A stretch of 64,000 nucleotides of DNA from Phlebotomus papatasi (lineage: Eukaryota > Arthropoda > Insecta > Diptera > Psychodidae), in assembly GCF_024763615.1 (NCBI RefSeq), contig NC_077223.1:110360627-110424626 (forward strand), in the 5' to 3' direction. Numbering within the stretch: the first letter of the stretch is position 1; every line of letters starts with the position of its first letter. The notes beneath the pieces were generated by a model that was not told where the DNA came from, ran no database searches, and saw only the letters and a program-made list of their open reading frames with translations. Positions 12,781-24,926 of the stretch are shown piece by piece. The position numbers and the translations under genes are program-made.

Positions 12781-12837
12781 TGATTAAAAGAAAAACATGA
12801 ATTGCACTCAACTAAAACCTTTTTTTTAAATATTCAT

Positions 12838-13830
12838 TGACAGTGACGTTGGATTTCTGACAGCTGTTCAAACATTCATATTAACAGTTATTTTTTTAAA
12901 TTTGAACCGTTCATAAAATGTATTGAAAAGCATGTCTTTAGGTTTACATAATTTATTTTGAATCATTATTTATTATCGGAATTTGAATTTACAATAAACC
13001 GTTTATTTGAATTTTTAAATTGCCGTCAATACTATCTGTCACTGTCAATTTGTTAGAAACCGTAACAATTGATTGGTATTCCAATCTTAGAAGACTTCCT
13101 TCCCTTCATAATATTGATCAAGAAAAAATCGTTAAGACAAATATTTGGCTTGTCGTCATATTCTTTTACTATCATTTTAATATGTCAAAAGTTATAATTG
13201 ACATATAAATCGGTTATTTAAATTTTTCAAAACACTTCAAATTCAAGTGTCAGTCATCAATCCTACTCTATTCAAAAATTATTTTTCATTGTAAAAAGTT
13301 TAATGTTGAAGAAATTACAAAACAATTTTAGATTCTTTATAAAATCTACCTGTCACCGTCTGTCTGTCACTGTCACTGGGAATTGTCAAATAAAAACACT
13401 AATATTTATTCTCCAATCGTATTACTTTGATAAATTTTTCTTCCGAGATTAAGTATCACTTTATCTTTAAGAAGTTTCGCTGACAGTGACGTTAATTATT
13501 TCTGACAGTTATTTGAAAATTCATATTAACTTCTTTTTGTTCAAGCGGAATGTACCGATTCAAGTTTCCTGAAATACAACTTGAAATCTTTTCAGAATAT
13601 CTTACTCGAAATAACAACTGCTAAGAACATTTTTGACATTTTTTGACAAAACTTCCAACTATTTCTTCTGTTATTTCTTTATCTGCTTTTTATATGCTTG
13701 TATTTCATTAAAAAAAATCATTGAAGAGATTGTTAATGGCGAAATAATTGGTAAATTGACAAAACGACTTAAATTTTCGTTTGACAGTTCACTGACAGCG
13801 TCAAGTTAAAAATATTTATTACAGTCAGAA
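12838..13830. repeat. TGACAG/CTGTCA-rich repeat block
   Basis: Two related segments, near 12838-12900 and 13480-13540, share TGACAGTGACGTT, TTTCTGACAG and TTCATATTAAC in the same order about 640 bp apart. Between and after them CACTGTCA, CTGTCAC and TTGACA words are frequent. Non-coding; compare 570-1760. Confidence 0.5.
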
Positions 13831-13850
13831 AAGTATTAAAACTTTTGATA

Positions 13851-14084
13851 CAGTAGACTCTCACTCAATCGGCTCTTTCTCAATCGGGCGACAAATTTTG
13901 TTGACAATTTTCACGTTTAATTATAAAACTAATTCACTCAAATTCGCTGTAGTTCTTCCTATTTTATCGTGATTCTTTATAATTCAGCGCTTTTTGTGGA
14001 ATTTACAAAGGCTCTGACGCTCAATTCTATCGCTAAACCGGATGACATTTTACCCCATATTCCCGATTGAGGGAGAGTCTACTG
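13851..14084. mobile_element. G-family MITE, pogo/mariner-like (G1)
   Basis: 234 bp between TA dinucleotides, starting CAGTAGACTCTCACTCAATCGG and ending in the inverted form. The interior is very similar to G2 and G3. CAGT-starting termini with CTC and a TA target duplication are usual for pogo and other Tc1/mariner elements (family knowledge). No transposase is encoded. Confidence 0.85.
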
Positions 14085-14086
14085 TA

Positions 14087-14510
14087 GTTAGAAAAAAAAT
14101 GATAGAATACTTTAAGTCTTCTTCAAATTTTGAAGAATTTGAGACAACAATTTAGTACTTTCTCGAATATTAGCCTACACATAATTAGAGTTGGTAAATT
14201 TTAAGAAATTTCATAAATTTCCGCCTAAAGTAGGTGGCGACTGCTGTGAAATTTCTGAAATTTTACCATCTCCACACATAAACCAATTCACTTTAAAATT
14301 CTTAATTTTTACGTCATTCAAAAGTCAAGGCCTTAAAGAGGGCTATTCAAAAATTCAAAATAACGAATTCATTAATAACCAATTAAATAACCAAGATGTG
14401 CTGCTTGTTTGTTTAATGGTGTAGTTGACTACTAAGGAGTGAACCAATTTGTAGCGAAACATGCATATTTTATCTTCTTAAATCATTTAAATATTTTCTA
14501 AACAGAGGAT
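14087..14510. other. No gene recognised
   Basis: AT-rich unique sequence between two MITEs; a 77-codon frame at 14191-14424 has no identifiable feature. Confidence 0.4.
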
Positions 14511-14512
14511 TA

Positions 14513-14934
14513 GGGTAAGTGTGCCTAATTCCGGCCAGCTTGCAATTTCGGCCACCTTTTTTATTCCTCGAATTTCAATGAACTTTTAGATTTTACGTAC
14601 TCTAAAGATACAATGCAAAAGAATAACAAAAAATGTAGCTTCGACAAACGAGATGACGTGAAAAAGATATTAGAAGAATTCCCGAAGGACAAGGAACTAT
14701 GAGAATGAAGGTGGTCGAAATAGGGCATCAAAGCTATGTCTACATTTTAATTCATTTTAAAATGAATTAAGAATGGTTTTAGAGTAAATAAAGATGATAA
14801 ACTGTCTACAAGGTTCCAAAGAATATCCTTAAGAAGAAGGAATAAAAAAATCAATTTGTTTTAAAGATATTACATTTCAAACTTGAGACTTTGACGCTTG
14901 CATGCAACTATGCCGAAATTTGGCACACTTACCC
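14513..14934. mobile_element. C-family MITE (C1)
   Basis: 422 bp flanked by TA on both sides. The left end GGGTAAGTGTGCC is followed by CCGGCCAGCTTGC and TTCGGCCACC; the right end GCCGAAATTTGGCACACTTACCC is its inverted counterpart. Non-coding: short frames such as MHATMPKFGTLTLY come from the terminal repeat and recur at every copy. Confidence 0.85.
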
Positions 14935-14936
14935 TA

Positions 14937-15863
14937 TATCGAAATCCGTTTTCATTTAAAATTTCAATCTTTTACTTTGACTTGCAATACTTTATCACAC
15001 CAAAGTCCAATAACTTTTGTGAGACTGTTAACTACATCATCACTTCTCAAAAGTCCTTGTTAGATACGCCCCTTTCTCCTTTCAGCAAAATTAATGATTA
15101 CGTGTTACAACTCCCGAAGACTTTTCCCATTCGCAGATCAATGCGATAAGCCACTAATGACTAAAAGTGAGAGACAAGTCGGGACACTTTTACCAAGGAC
15201 TTTCTTCGGACAAGAAAGGGAAAATTGGCGCGGACAAGAAAATTGGAAAAGCCATTGAGGTGTATGTGTGTGTTAAATTACACACTCCAATGTCCACACA
15301 TGCATGAGGTGGAGGCGTGAAACTTGCGAACACCTTTTGTTCCAATTTGTATTCTCATGGAGTTCCAACGACAAGACAAAAGTGTACTCTCAAACTGGGT
15401 GATAAAAGTTGAGGGTGGTGCATTGAGGTGATTGTTATGGGGGAAAAAGGACGAAATGTGGGACAGGGGGTTGAAGTCTATTGTTCAATAAAACTGCTGA
15501 GGCGGAAACTCTACTGATAATGCACTTCTCAACTTGAGTGGAATGAAGTGGAACTTACTTTGCCAGTGGAGATTAGATGTCACGGATATGCATTGGCAAT
15601 TTTTCAAGTCTTACCCGTCAATTTATCACACAAAAATTCTTCAAGAGTCAAGTGTCCTTCAGTGTAAAGGGTTTCTGCGCTTCTATGAAAAGTTCAATTT
15701 GATATTATGGAAAGACTTTGTAATATATCACATACTCAACATTGTTAGAAATTAAATACCTCTGAGTAGCCGTTAGTTTAAATTTTTGAACTCCTGTCAC
15801 AGATGAAGTAAATCTCAACAAGGAAAGTTTGAGGGACAGAATGCTTGGCTATTTTTGACAAGG
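14937..15863. other. No gene recognised
   Basis: Unique sequence, GC-richer around 15.2-15.5 kb. A 73-codon frame from 15534 has no recognisable domain. Confidence 0.4.
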
Positions 15864-15865
15864 TA

Positions 15866-16292
15866 GGGTAAGTGTACCATATTCCGGCCAGCTTGCAATT
15901 TCGGCCACCTTTTTTGTTCCTCGAATTTCCATGAATTTTTAGTTTTTACATACTCTAGAGATTATACAATGCAAAAGAATAACAAAAAATGTAGATTCGA
16001 CAAACGACATGACGTGAGAAAGACATTGGAAAAATTCCTGAAGGGCAAGGAAATATGAGAATGAAAGTGGCCGAAATAGGGCACCAAAGCTATGTCTATG
16101 TTTTTATTAATTTTAAAATGTATTAAGAATGAATTTAGAGTAAATAAAGACGATAAACTGTCTACAAGGTTCTAAGCAATACTCCTTAAGTAAAAAGAAT
16201 AAAAAAAATCAATTTCTATTAAAGATATTACATTTCAAACTTGAGACTTTGGCGCTTGCACGCAACTATGCCGAAATTTGGCACACTTACCC
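15866..16292. mobile_element. C-family MITE (C2)
   Basis: 427 bp, same orientation as C1 and colinear along its whole length, bounded by TA on each side. One base of the left terminus (GTACC for GTGCC) has changed. Confidence 0.85.
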
Positions 16293-16382
16293 TATATAGC
16301 GTTTGCTTCACATCTGTAATAGTTAAATCTATTGTTGAATATGAAAAAATATCCAAGATTTTGCAAAAAATCCTTTTGGCTC

Positions 16383-16635
16383 TTAGATCTATTAGATCAA
16401 AAAAATTTCATGAATTTAGAATTCATGTCACCTTCTTTCTCAGATGTTTTGCATATATCTATCTCATTCTTCAGCACTCTAAATTCCATTGATCTAAGTT
16501 TAATTTATTGTGATGTTTAGAAGAAGAATGAGAGTCTGAAAGAGTGGGATAGACATAAGTAAATAGCTTGAGAAAGAAAGAAAGGGATATGAATTTCGAT
16601 TACATGAAATTTTCATTAAAATATAATTTGGCTTA
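16383..16635. mobile_element. A-family palindromic element, degenerate (A4)
   Basis: Keeps TTAGATCAAAAAAATTTCATG, TGTTTTGCATATATCTATCTC and the right arm GGATATGAATTTCGATTACATG, but the GGCTCC termini are gone. Confidence 0.6.
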
Positions 16636-16728
16636 GTGATCATAAAGACAAATTCAATTTTCATTTGACTATGAAACAGTGGAACAGAAATGGATAATAC
16701 GAAATTTAAAAGTTTCTGAGATCCTTGT

Positions 16729-17501
16729 GGCTCCGGCACACCTTTAAGATCAGAAAAATTTTGTAAAGCTAACATTCACATCCGGTTCCTTCTTAACCCT
16801 TTAACGACGAGACAGTTTTTGCTGACCGAAAATCACCAATAAAAATGGAACCAATATACAAAACTTGTCAAACGCCTTACATCTAACCTTCGAAAAGCCG
16901 ACAGAGTCTAATTTTGTGTATTTTTTGACTCTATGAACGATAGGGACAAAAATAGCTAAAAATTTTAAGTAATGTTTCTATCGATACCAATAACTGATAA
17001 TTTTCATTCTAATGAAAAATATTATGTTTGAGTATTGTAATTTCCTTTTCCAAAACGGCTTTACTTAAAAAAAACTGAAAGTACAAAAAATAATTAAAAT
17101 CAATTTTCAATATGAGAATTTAAAAATTCGTCCTTTTTGAGCTTAAAAATTTACTATACAGCAAATAGCTGGAGACTTACAAAAAATGTCCTAGATTTCT
17201 TCAACCTTCTACTTTATAATTATGTACAAACATAAGAAAAAAACTAACTTTAGGTGGTCAGAAAAAATTATTTTCTTTATGGGACACCGGTGTTCCAATC
17301 GTCCTTAAAGGGTTAAAAGCTTTGCATATGTCTATCCTACTCTTTCATACTCTTCTTCTTCTTTTGAACATCACACCAAATTAAATTTAGTTCAGTCCAA
17401 CTTTAAGACGGAAAGAGTGGGACAGACTTGTTTAAATCTCTTGAGAAAAAAAGGAATGTGAATTTTGATTTCATGATATTCTACCGAGCTGAAAGGTGTG
17501 C
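16729..17501. mobile_element. A-family element split by a piggyBac-like MITE (A5)
   Basis: The left arm begins TGGCTCCGGCACACC at 16729 and runs to TTCCTTCTTAA; the A sequence resumes at 17313 (GCTTTGCATATGTCTATCC) and ends near 17501 with AAGGTGTGCAAGAGGC. Removing 16797-17312 plus one TTAA restores a normal A-family element, so B1 inserted after A5. Confidence 0.8.
16797..17312. mobile_element. B-family MITE, piggyBac-like (B1)
   Basis: 516 bp flanked by TTAA on each side (16793-16796 and 17313-17316). Termini CCCTTTAACGACGA and TCGTCCTTAAAGGG match at 13 of 14 positions when inverted. TTAA duplication with CCC-starting termini is the hallmark of piggyBac-type transposition (established knowledge). 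No transposase frame, so presumably moved in trans. A second copy of the same length lies at 48539. Confidence 0.85.
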
Positions 17502-18682
17502 AAGAGGCTTTAAGACAAACCTTTTAAAAAAAATTGTGATCGAAAATTTCGAGAACTAAAATCCAAAATAGAAGAAAATTATAAAGGGGAAAATGGCCAC
17601 AAATTTGTATCAATTTCGCCCTTGAAGACGTGTGCTCACCACTTCCTTTTCCACCCCATTTTCCCACATCGCAATTGAATTTTATCGTCCGGAGAAATTT
17701 GTCCGTGACGCAACGAAGCTTGTCTCAATAAAATCATTCACTATTGAATTTAGAACGAGCATATGTGGGACAATAGTCGATGATTTTGTAATTTTGTGGA
17801 AAGGACGGAAATCGAAGAGAAAACTTGTTAATCTGCCCAAGAGTGTGAGTTGTGAAATGGATGCTGATCTCTATTGAATTTTCTTCTATTTCGTGCTTTC
17901 ACTCGTTGGGAAAAAAAAATTGAAAATTGCAGAGTAGAATATTGGGAAAGTTAGTAGAATTGAGAAAATTCTCTATTCCTAGGGAGAGTTCCATAATTTT
18001 AAAAAAAGGTTTTTACACCAAAATGTTTTGATGGCATTGAATGTGGTTTGGCACAAGGCACAAAATTCATCGAATTGCCAAAGGAGAGGAAAATTTTGAG
18101 AAAATTTGTTGGGTTTTGTGACGCAAAAAGCATCCCTATTTTCCGGTATTTTGTGTGCGGTGTCTGTAATTAGTTGGTCCAAAGTCTCATCCATTAATTT
18201 AGAGATAATTGTTGGAAAAGTTTTAATTGATCAATCCGTACAAGAGGCGTCAAACTTTTCCACGCGCCGCCACTCATTTGGTCCAGACGATGAGGTGATT
18301 CTTAATTAGAATTTTTGGGCTTCTCTCCAGCTCAAAACTTTGCACTTTGGGGAGCTTTTCTAAAGGCATTCAATGAGTCTGTCTCTCAAAAATTCCTCAA
18401 CAGACGCTGAATTTTTGGGTGGGTGTAGTGGAGATTTTTTTCCAGCTGTTCTGCCGCCTTTTTCCGGGTGGGGCTTGAAGGAAAATAAAAACGGAAATGC
18501 TTCGGAGCACCTTGGTAGGAAATTTATAGTTTGGTCCTTCTCCAAAAATGTAAGCCTTCTTCTCTATTTTTGCAGAAATTAGGCTTTGACACATGGAAAA
18601 TTTCGGAGGATTGTGAAAATTTCAGAAACCAATGAAAGTTATGGAATACAGAATTCGAAATTTAATTTTCAAATTAATTTTC

Positions 18683-18684
<2 letters not shown>
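17502..18684. other. No gene recognised
   Basis: Unique sequence with several 60-80-codon frames on both strands (for example 17632-17877 and 18373-18582), none with a recognisable domain or a consistent pair of splice sites. Confidence 0.4.

Positions 18685-18720
<36 letters not shown>
18685..18720. repeat. (AT)18 microsatellite
   Basis: Perfect alternating A and T for 36 bp. Confidence 0.95.
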
Positions 18721-18722
<2 letters not shown>

Positions 18723-19023
18723 TCTTGATGTTGCCTTGAATACTTCGTCCACATATGAAAAAAAATCGTTGAATAATTCCTGATACGAATTTTTCAAAGT
18801 TAAAGGATTAAAAGACAGTAGTGACAGTATTTCTCAGGCGATTTTAGCAACACTGAATTTATTGAAAAGGTTTACAATCCTGGACAAGTCTAAAATAATT
18901 CCAATCGATTGTGAAGAATCCATTAACCGTTTATTGAAGTAAGTTTGAATAACCGATATAAATGGGTTGACAAATGTTAACTTTAAATTTAAACTGTTAT
19001 ACAAAGCCTGAAAGTCTTCTCTT

Positions 19024-19455
19024 ATGGCCTCTACACATTGGAGGCAATTTTCGTCAAAAATTGCATCTTTGAAAGAAATTGTCAGCACTGGTATAAAGGT
19101 CTCTACTCATTAAGAACAATTTTTATCAAAAATTGCATTTTTGATAGAATTTTGACGTTTCCACTTAAGGCGTCTACACATTGAGAGCAATTTTCATCAA
19201 AAATTGCGTTTTTGACAGAAATTTGACGTTTCCACCTACAAGGATGCAGGGAATTTCCTTCAAAAAAAAAAACAATTTTTGACAAAAATTGCTCCCAATG
19301 TGTAGAGGCCATTACAGCACTGCGAACCACTTCCTTCAAAAGAGCATTTTTGAAGAAAATTGCTCTCAATGTGTAGAGTCCTTAAGTGGAAGCGCCAAAA
19401 TTCTCTCAAAAATGCAATTTTAGACGAAAACTGTTTCCAATGTGTAGACGCCTTT
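19024..19455. repeat. K-family foldback cluster
   Basis: The phrase TCTACACATTGxxxGCAATTTT...ATCAAAAATTGC appears three times forward (about 19030, 19100, 19165) and three times inverted (about 19285-19310, 19355-19380, 19425-19450), with GACGTTTCCAC and GGAAGCGCCAAAATT linkers. A set of head-to-head half elements, or elements nested in one another. The single copy at 57575 shows the basic unit of about 140 bp. Confidence 0.7.
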
Positions 19456-21045
19456 AAGCTTTAAAATTTGTAAACTGAGTAAAATAATCTTGGTTCCATA
19501 AAATTTAGCCTTTTTTCGATTTATGACATATTTCTATGTACAAGAATTGTTTAATTTTGAAACAAAAACCGATGAAAAAATACAGAAGAAATTAAAAGCA
19601 TAAAGTACAGAAAATGAAAAACTCGAAACTATTTGCAGTATATCAAATATTTTTATTTATTTAAGATTTGACTATAGAAATTGACTATATAAAATGCGAC
19701 AATAATAATTTTCAAAAGTTATTTGGCAATTTGAAATACAAAGAGTTTTTTTTTTAATCTTTTCGGAACATTCGAAAAAATAATGTAAAAATGAGAAATT
19801 GAGAAAACGGGCTTTAAAATTCTGGATGTTCGCCTGAACGTTTGGAAATCCGCTCAGCGCTCCTTTGCTTTTGTATCTGTATTTTAGGAGACACTTCGAA
19901 ATGGCTTTTCAAATTGTTTTGGTATATTCTTATATTAGTTTAGCAACCGATTTAACACTAAACCTACGGAGTTTTTGGTCGTTTTTTGGTAAAATGACAA
20001 ACCTCGATAGGGTAGGATACTTAACGAATTTGTTTTGGAAAAGAGCACAAAATTAAAATTTAAACACTGAAAAATATATTAAATGCATATTTTAAAAAAT
20101 TCATAAAGTCTGATAGTGACATTGTACCGCTTAAAGATGTGTTAATTTTACACCGGTCAATTTGACCGGGTCTTGGTTTTGGTATTTTTTATTGTTAAAC
20201 AATAAAAAATATAGACTTCTTTCCGCCTCCTAATGGACATTCCCCCCTTAAAATCAGATAACCCTTTTCGGTAAAATCTTGTCCCCAGATAAGTAGGATA
20301 TTTTCAAAAAAAAAATCTTCAGAAATCAGGTATCAATGACTGAATTTTAAAAATATTTAATTAAAAATTTCAGAAAATTAGTTTAAATGCGAGTCAATGT
20401 TGAAGTTTGGTCTTTTTTCGTTATTCGATTAATTTTTATTAGTCAACGTTTTGATTCTGAATGGGATCTTCTTCAGGGCATCAAAAATCTGGGAGAACAA
20501 TTATGAGGCATTTATTAGGAGCACTACTTTTCCCAAAATCCTTTTTAACACTTTCTCATACATCCACTCTTCCACTGGTGATGGATGAGGAAGTGCTTCA
20601 TCCACAAAAAAATCACAAAAAATTTTACCGAACTCCCACCTTGACCTGCTTTAAATATCCATATTGAGCTCAAACACAAGTAGATTTTGATTGTCCAATA
20701 GTGTCTTGGATAAAAGGTAATTGGAACTCTATTTGCACAAAAAATCGTTGAAGTTCGAAGAATTCAAATTCAATTTCGAATTCTCATACTACATTTTCGA
20801 ACAAGGTAGGGAAAATTTATGAAATATCACACTAAAAAGCTGGCGAAAGAGTTATTCAGTGATTATGGAGTGATTTAATAATAAGACAAGAACAGTAAGC
20901 GTCTTTGTTCTGTTATTTTCCTCACAACAATGTGAAGACCGACACATTTTGACACTTAAGCACTTCTAAATTCGAACAAGAAGTAACTTCCGCCACCTTG
21001 CGAAAGTATTAAGAAGTAAGAAAGTCTCTTTTTTGGATCTTCAAA
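19456..21045. other. No gene; possible piggyBac-type relic at 19952-20180
   Basis: From TTAACACTAAACCTACGG (TTAA at 19952) to the palindrome CCGGTCAATTTGACCGG (20153-20169) the sequence resembles ends of insect piggyBac-like elements, which often carry GGTCAAATTGACC words near TTAA. No opposite terminus can be fixed. The rest is unique AT-rich sequence. Confidence 0.3.
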
Positions 21046-21047
21046 TA

Positions 21048-21263
21048 GGGGGATGTAGGCATGGTCCGCATAGAGTGAACCTTCAAACGATGCGAATTTT
21101 CTCTTCGTTTGCAAAGAGCTGACTTACCATTTCTCATCTCGTTTCATTAGCTTAATAATGATCTATCTTATGGCTAAGAAATGACGAACTAGCTCTTTGC
21201 AAATAAAGAGAAAATTTACGTGGTTTGAAGACTCACTCTGTGCGAACCATGCCAACATTCCCC
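21048..21263. mobile_element. J-family foldback MITE (J1)
   Basis: 216 bp between TA dinucleotides. The left arm GGGGGATGTAGGCATGGTCCGC and right arm GCGAACCATGCCAACATTCCCC are inverted repeats, and pairing continues inward through TTCAAACGATGCGAATTTTC and TTTGCAAAGAGCT. Most of the element can form one hairpin. Confidence 0.8.
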
Positions 21264-21265
21264 TA

Positions 21266-23754
21266 GATTTTCGAATTTTTCAAGATCTCTTTCTGTACGG
21301 AAAGATTGTCGACAACCAGAAGTGTATAGTTTAAATGTTCTACTTTTATATGCCTAACAGTTTTAATTTTAAAAAAAATCTATTATGCTGAATAACAATT
21401 TTAAAAAATATCCTGATCTTTTTAGTCTTGAAACATGTAACCCCTTAAGAAGTTTTGACCTTGATAATTTGGAAAATTATAGTAATTATGCGGTTCCAAA
21501 GTGCTTTGATTATAATTTAATTTATTTCTTGTCAAGTTAGAAGAAAATTGCCTGAACCTTTGTCTAAAATTTCATCCTACTCTACTTACAAATAATATGA
21601 AATTTCTCTTCTTAAGTTTCACGTGAAATTTTCATGAAATTTATAAACTTGGCAGATTTATAGAGAAATTAAGAAAAAAAGGTGTGGAAATTCCTTTCCT
21701 GCTGGAGGTGTGTTTTCCACTCTTTTTCTATTCATTGTTCTCAAAAATGTTCTCGGAAAATCCTACCGAACTGGTGCCTGTTGGTGAGTAAATTTGGATA
21801 TTCATGGAATTGGGTCAGTCGTGACAAACTAGATACTGAGGCACTTTTAACACTTTTCTGTCCAGACTCCAATGAGTTTTTTTGGGCAAGTCCCAGATGA
21901 AATATTTATACGATCAAGTCCAATGAATGTACCTCAACCACGATAGCCACACATAAGTGGAGGAAAATGAGAGAAAAGCGACCAGAAGAAGCTTCCAAAT
22001 TGAATTATGAAGTCTCATAAAAGTTTTATATAGGTGTCCAACTGTGCCGTAAAAAAACCAATAAGTGGAATTAACTTGGAGAAAATTTGTCCCAAAATGA
22101 ACTCCATGTGTTCTCCCATTTAGGGGACGGTTGGGTAAGGGTGTGTGTAAACTATTCAAATTCAGAAAGTTTCCCCCCAAAAAACCCAAACTGCATTGAA
22201 ATTCTCCGGAGCTTGGGGAATTCAGTTGAAGTTGATTGAACAGAAGAGAATGAATTTATTTTCTTCTACTTACAATCCACGATTCAATTTATAGGGTGAA
22301 TATCGCAAAACTATTCGTGGATTATTGCAGATAGGGGAGCTACATAACTCTAGAGATACTCCTCCTTCTAAGACACTTGCCTCATTTATTTTCCTCCCCA
22401 TTCGTTGAATGAATAGTGGCAATTTCTGAAGTTACAATCAACCGAGAAAAAGCTCATTCCAATCATTTGGGAGCTGGGAGTTCTATCTCACAGCAGAAAA
22501 AAAAGCGAGAGACCAAGGAAGAATATAGTGCTACATGAAGAAATGTTCAATCTTCTAAGAAGGAGACTACATAATGGAAGTGACTTGTTTTTTTTTCTTC
22601 ATTATCTCAGATTGACTCTATTATTCAGTCGTGCGAAAAACTTGAGCAATTGGGTCAGTTTTAAGTGGAAAATCTAATGGTTTAGTTGGGATTGAATTGG
22701 GAAAAGTCTCGAGATTGAAGTTGAAATTTGTGTAAGGAATGAAACGACAATGGCCACATTGAAAATTACGGCAATGCTCCAACCACATTGTATTAACTGT
22801 TATCCAGAGCACTGACATCAGCACAATTTTCACACTCTGTACAATATTTAAGTTTACTAATTTTGTGATAAGTACTCCCATGGTATTTAACCATTTCTTG
22901 CTGCTGCAGTCCTCTCCGTCCCCAACAGCCACCCCCCCACCATTTGGAAAAACTTTCACAAAACATTTTAACAAAATGTAAAACTACTGACCCATAAAGT
23001 CTGAGATTTGTGAACTTTTTCTCACTTTTCGAAAGCTCTGCTGAAGAGGAAGAAAAATTTCCATTTAAAATTCATAAACTCCCCTCCCGGAAGATAAAAT
23101 TCATATTGTGTTTGGTCACTGTTGGTGGGAATTTCTTTGAGAATATTTCACTTTATAGCAATTCAGGGAACGGAAAATACCAATTTTCTCCGTGGTGGGT
23201 GAGAAAAGAAAAGCTCGCGCGAAAATCATTAGGGAAACTTTCTTCGGAAGTACTGAAGGGGACGCAGAGACTAAAAAAAAAGGAGGAAAGCTTTCACATT
23301 AGAGTCAATTAGTGTGAGGCCTTCGCGGCGCAAGCTCTCCCCGGAAGTGTCTGTAAAAGCTCAATGGTTCGAGATTGAGAGCATTTTTAGTACACAAATC
23401 TATTCATTTCTGAGCATGAATGGGACGGTAGCATTTCATTTTTTCATTATGGTACCATGGAGAGTCTGCAAAAAAAAAGAATCCATTTCATATTTCCCCC
23501 ATTTCTCCCTGATTCTTTTGTCCTGGGAGGACGATGATACGGTGGAGAAAATTCCCTCAGCCATCAGGTGGAAATGAATGCGAAAAATTTTTCATCACTG
23601 CCATTTAATTTAAATGCAACAATGGACGGTAGAGGCATTTAGGGTTGAGGTATCCCTTTTCGCCGGTTTTTTACCTCAGAACATTTTAGGAACTTAATGG
23701 GAATATCTCCGCTAGAGGGCAGGATACCGTAGGGAGGAGATGTTTAGAACTCAA
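21266..23754. other. No gene recognised; longest unique block of the left half
   Basis: Moderately GC-richer patches (21.7-22.2 and 22.6-23.6 kb) hold 70-117-codon frames on both strands, including a minus-strand frame 22621-22974 without ATG. No frame shows a recognisable domain and candidate splice sites are not coherent. A host regulatory or UTR role cannot be excluded. Confidence 0.35.
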
Positions 23755-23756
23755 TA

Positions 23757-24320
23757 AAATTTTACTAACGACTTACTTACAAACAAGTTTATAAAAATTT
23801 GTACTTTTATTACATAGGGTAAGTGTGCCAAATTTCGGCATAGTTGCATGCAAGCGCCAAAGTCTCAAATTTGAAATGTAATATTTTTAATAGAAATTGA
23901 ATTATTTTATTACTTCTTCTTCAGGAGTGTTCACTTGAACTTTGAAAACAGTTTATCTTCTTTATTTTCTCTAAAATCATTTTTAGTACATTTTAAAATG
24001 AATAAAAATGTGGACATAGCATTGGTGGCCTATTCCGGCCACCTTCATTCTTATAGTTCCTTCTCCCTCCGGAATTCTACCAACGTCTTTTTCAAGTCAT
24101 ATTGTTCATCGATGCGACATTTTTTGTTATTTTTTTGCATAGTGTAATCTGTAGAGTATGCAAAAACTGAAAATTCATGAAAATTCGACGAACAAAAAAT
24201 GTGGCCGAAATTGCAAGCTGGCCGGAATTTGGCACATTTACCCTACATTCTTCGTAACATGATCATCTTGACGAGCATTTTTTGTTCCTTTAAACGAAAA
24301 TGTACGAACAAATTACAAAA
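23757..24320. mobile_element. S-family foldback copy split by C3 (S1)
   Basis: Left of C3 the sequence reads ACAAACAAGTTTATAAAAATT then TTTGTACTTTTATTACA; right of it TTCTTCGTAACATGATCAT then TTGACGAGCATTTTTTG. Joined at one TA these match the inverted inner part of the S copy at 57722-58146. C3 therefore entered an older S element. Confidence 0.6.
23817..24243. mobile_element. C-family MITE, reverse orientation (C3)
   Basis: 427 bp with TA on both sides; begins GGGTAAGTGTGCCAAATTTCGG and ends GGCCGGAATTTGGCACATTTACCC, the reverse of C1. Non-coding. Confidence 0.85.
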
Positions 24321-24392
24321 AGCTTTCAGGCCTCGGACAGACTCCACCTATGAACAATTCATATATTACCATATTCCTTTCAAACATCTGTA

Positions 24393-24894
24393 GGGGAATT
24401 TTGTAACAATCTGGCAATGCCATATGACAAGTTTCGAATATCAGGAGAGCTTTTTCGAAAATGCGATTCTGTACCCATGACATTGTCATTTCAGCTCAGA
24501 AGTTAGAAATTTTAGATTTCTCGCTGTTTAAGTGACAATTAAAGAAATCAACCAAAACGAACTGTATTTGAGATATATCATTAAGTGAATCTTCAAACAA
24601 CGCTAATGTTATCTTTGTTTGCAAAGAGCTAGTTCTTCATTTCATAGCCATAAGATAGATAATTATTAACCTCATGAGCTGAGATGAGAAATGACGAACT
24701 AGCTCTTTGCAAACAATGAGAAAATTCGCATCGTTTGAAGGTTCACACGGTGCGAACCATGCCTATATTCCCTTAAAGAGTATCATCAAAAAATAATTAA
24801 TCGCGTTCTCGAACTCACGCAATATGAGGAAAAACTCGATTGTCATTGTCAGCTTTCGAAGTGTGACAATGCCACAAAAAATACGGAATTCCCC
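24393..24894. mobile_element. TA-type MITE enclosing a J element
   Basis: Outer ends GGGGAATTTTGTAACAATCTGGC and the inverted GACAATGCCAC...GGAATTCCCC, each next to TA; internal TTTCGAA words pair. The stretch 24582-24773 is a J-family copy lying inside it. Confidence 0.6.
24582..24773. mobile_element. J-family foldback MITE, left-truncated (J2)
   Basis: Carries GTGAATCTTCAAAC, TTTGCAAAGAGCTAGTTC and, inverted, GAACTAGCTCTTTGCAAA with GCGAACCATGCCTATATTCCC. The outer ~25 bp of the left arm are missing relative to J1. Confidence 0.7.
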
Positions 24895-24926
24895 TACTAA
24901 TCTATTTTTTTTTCAGGAAATGAGGT

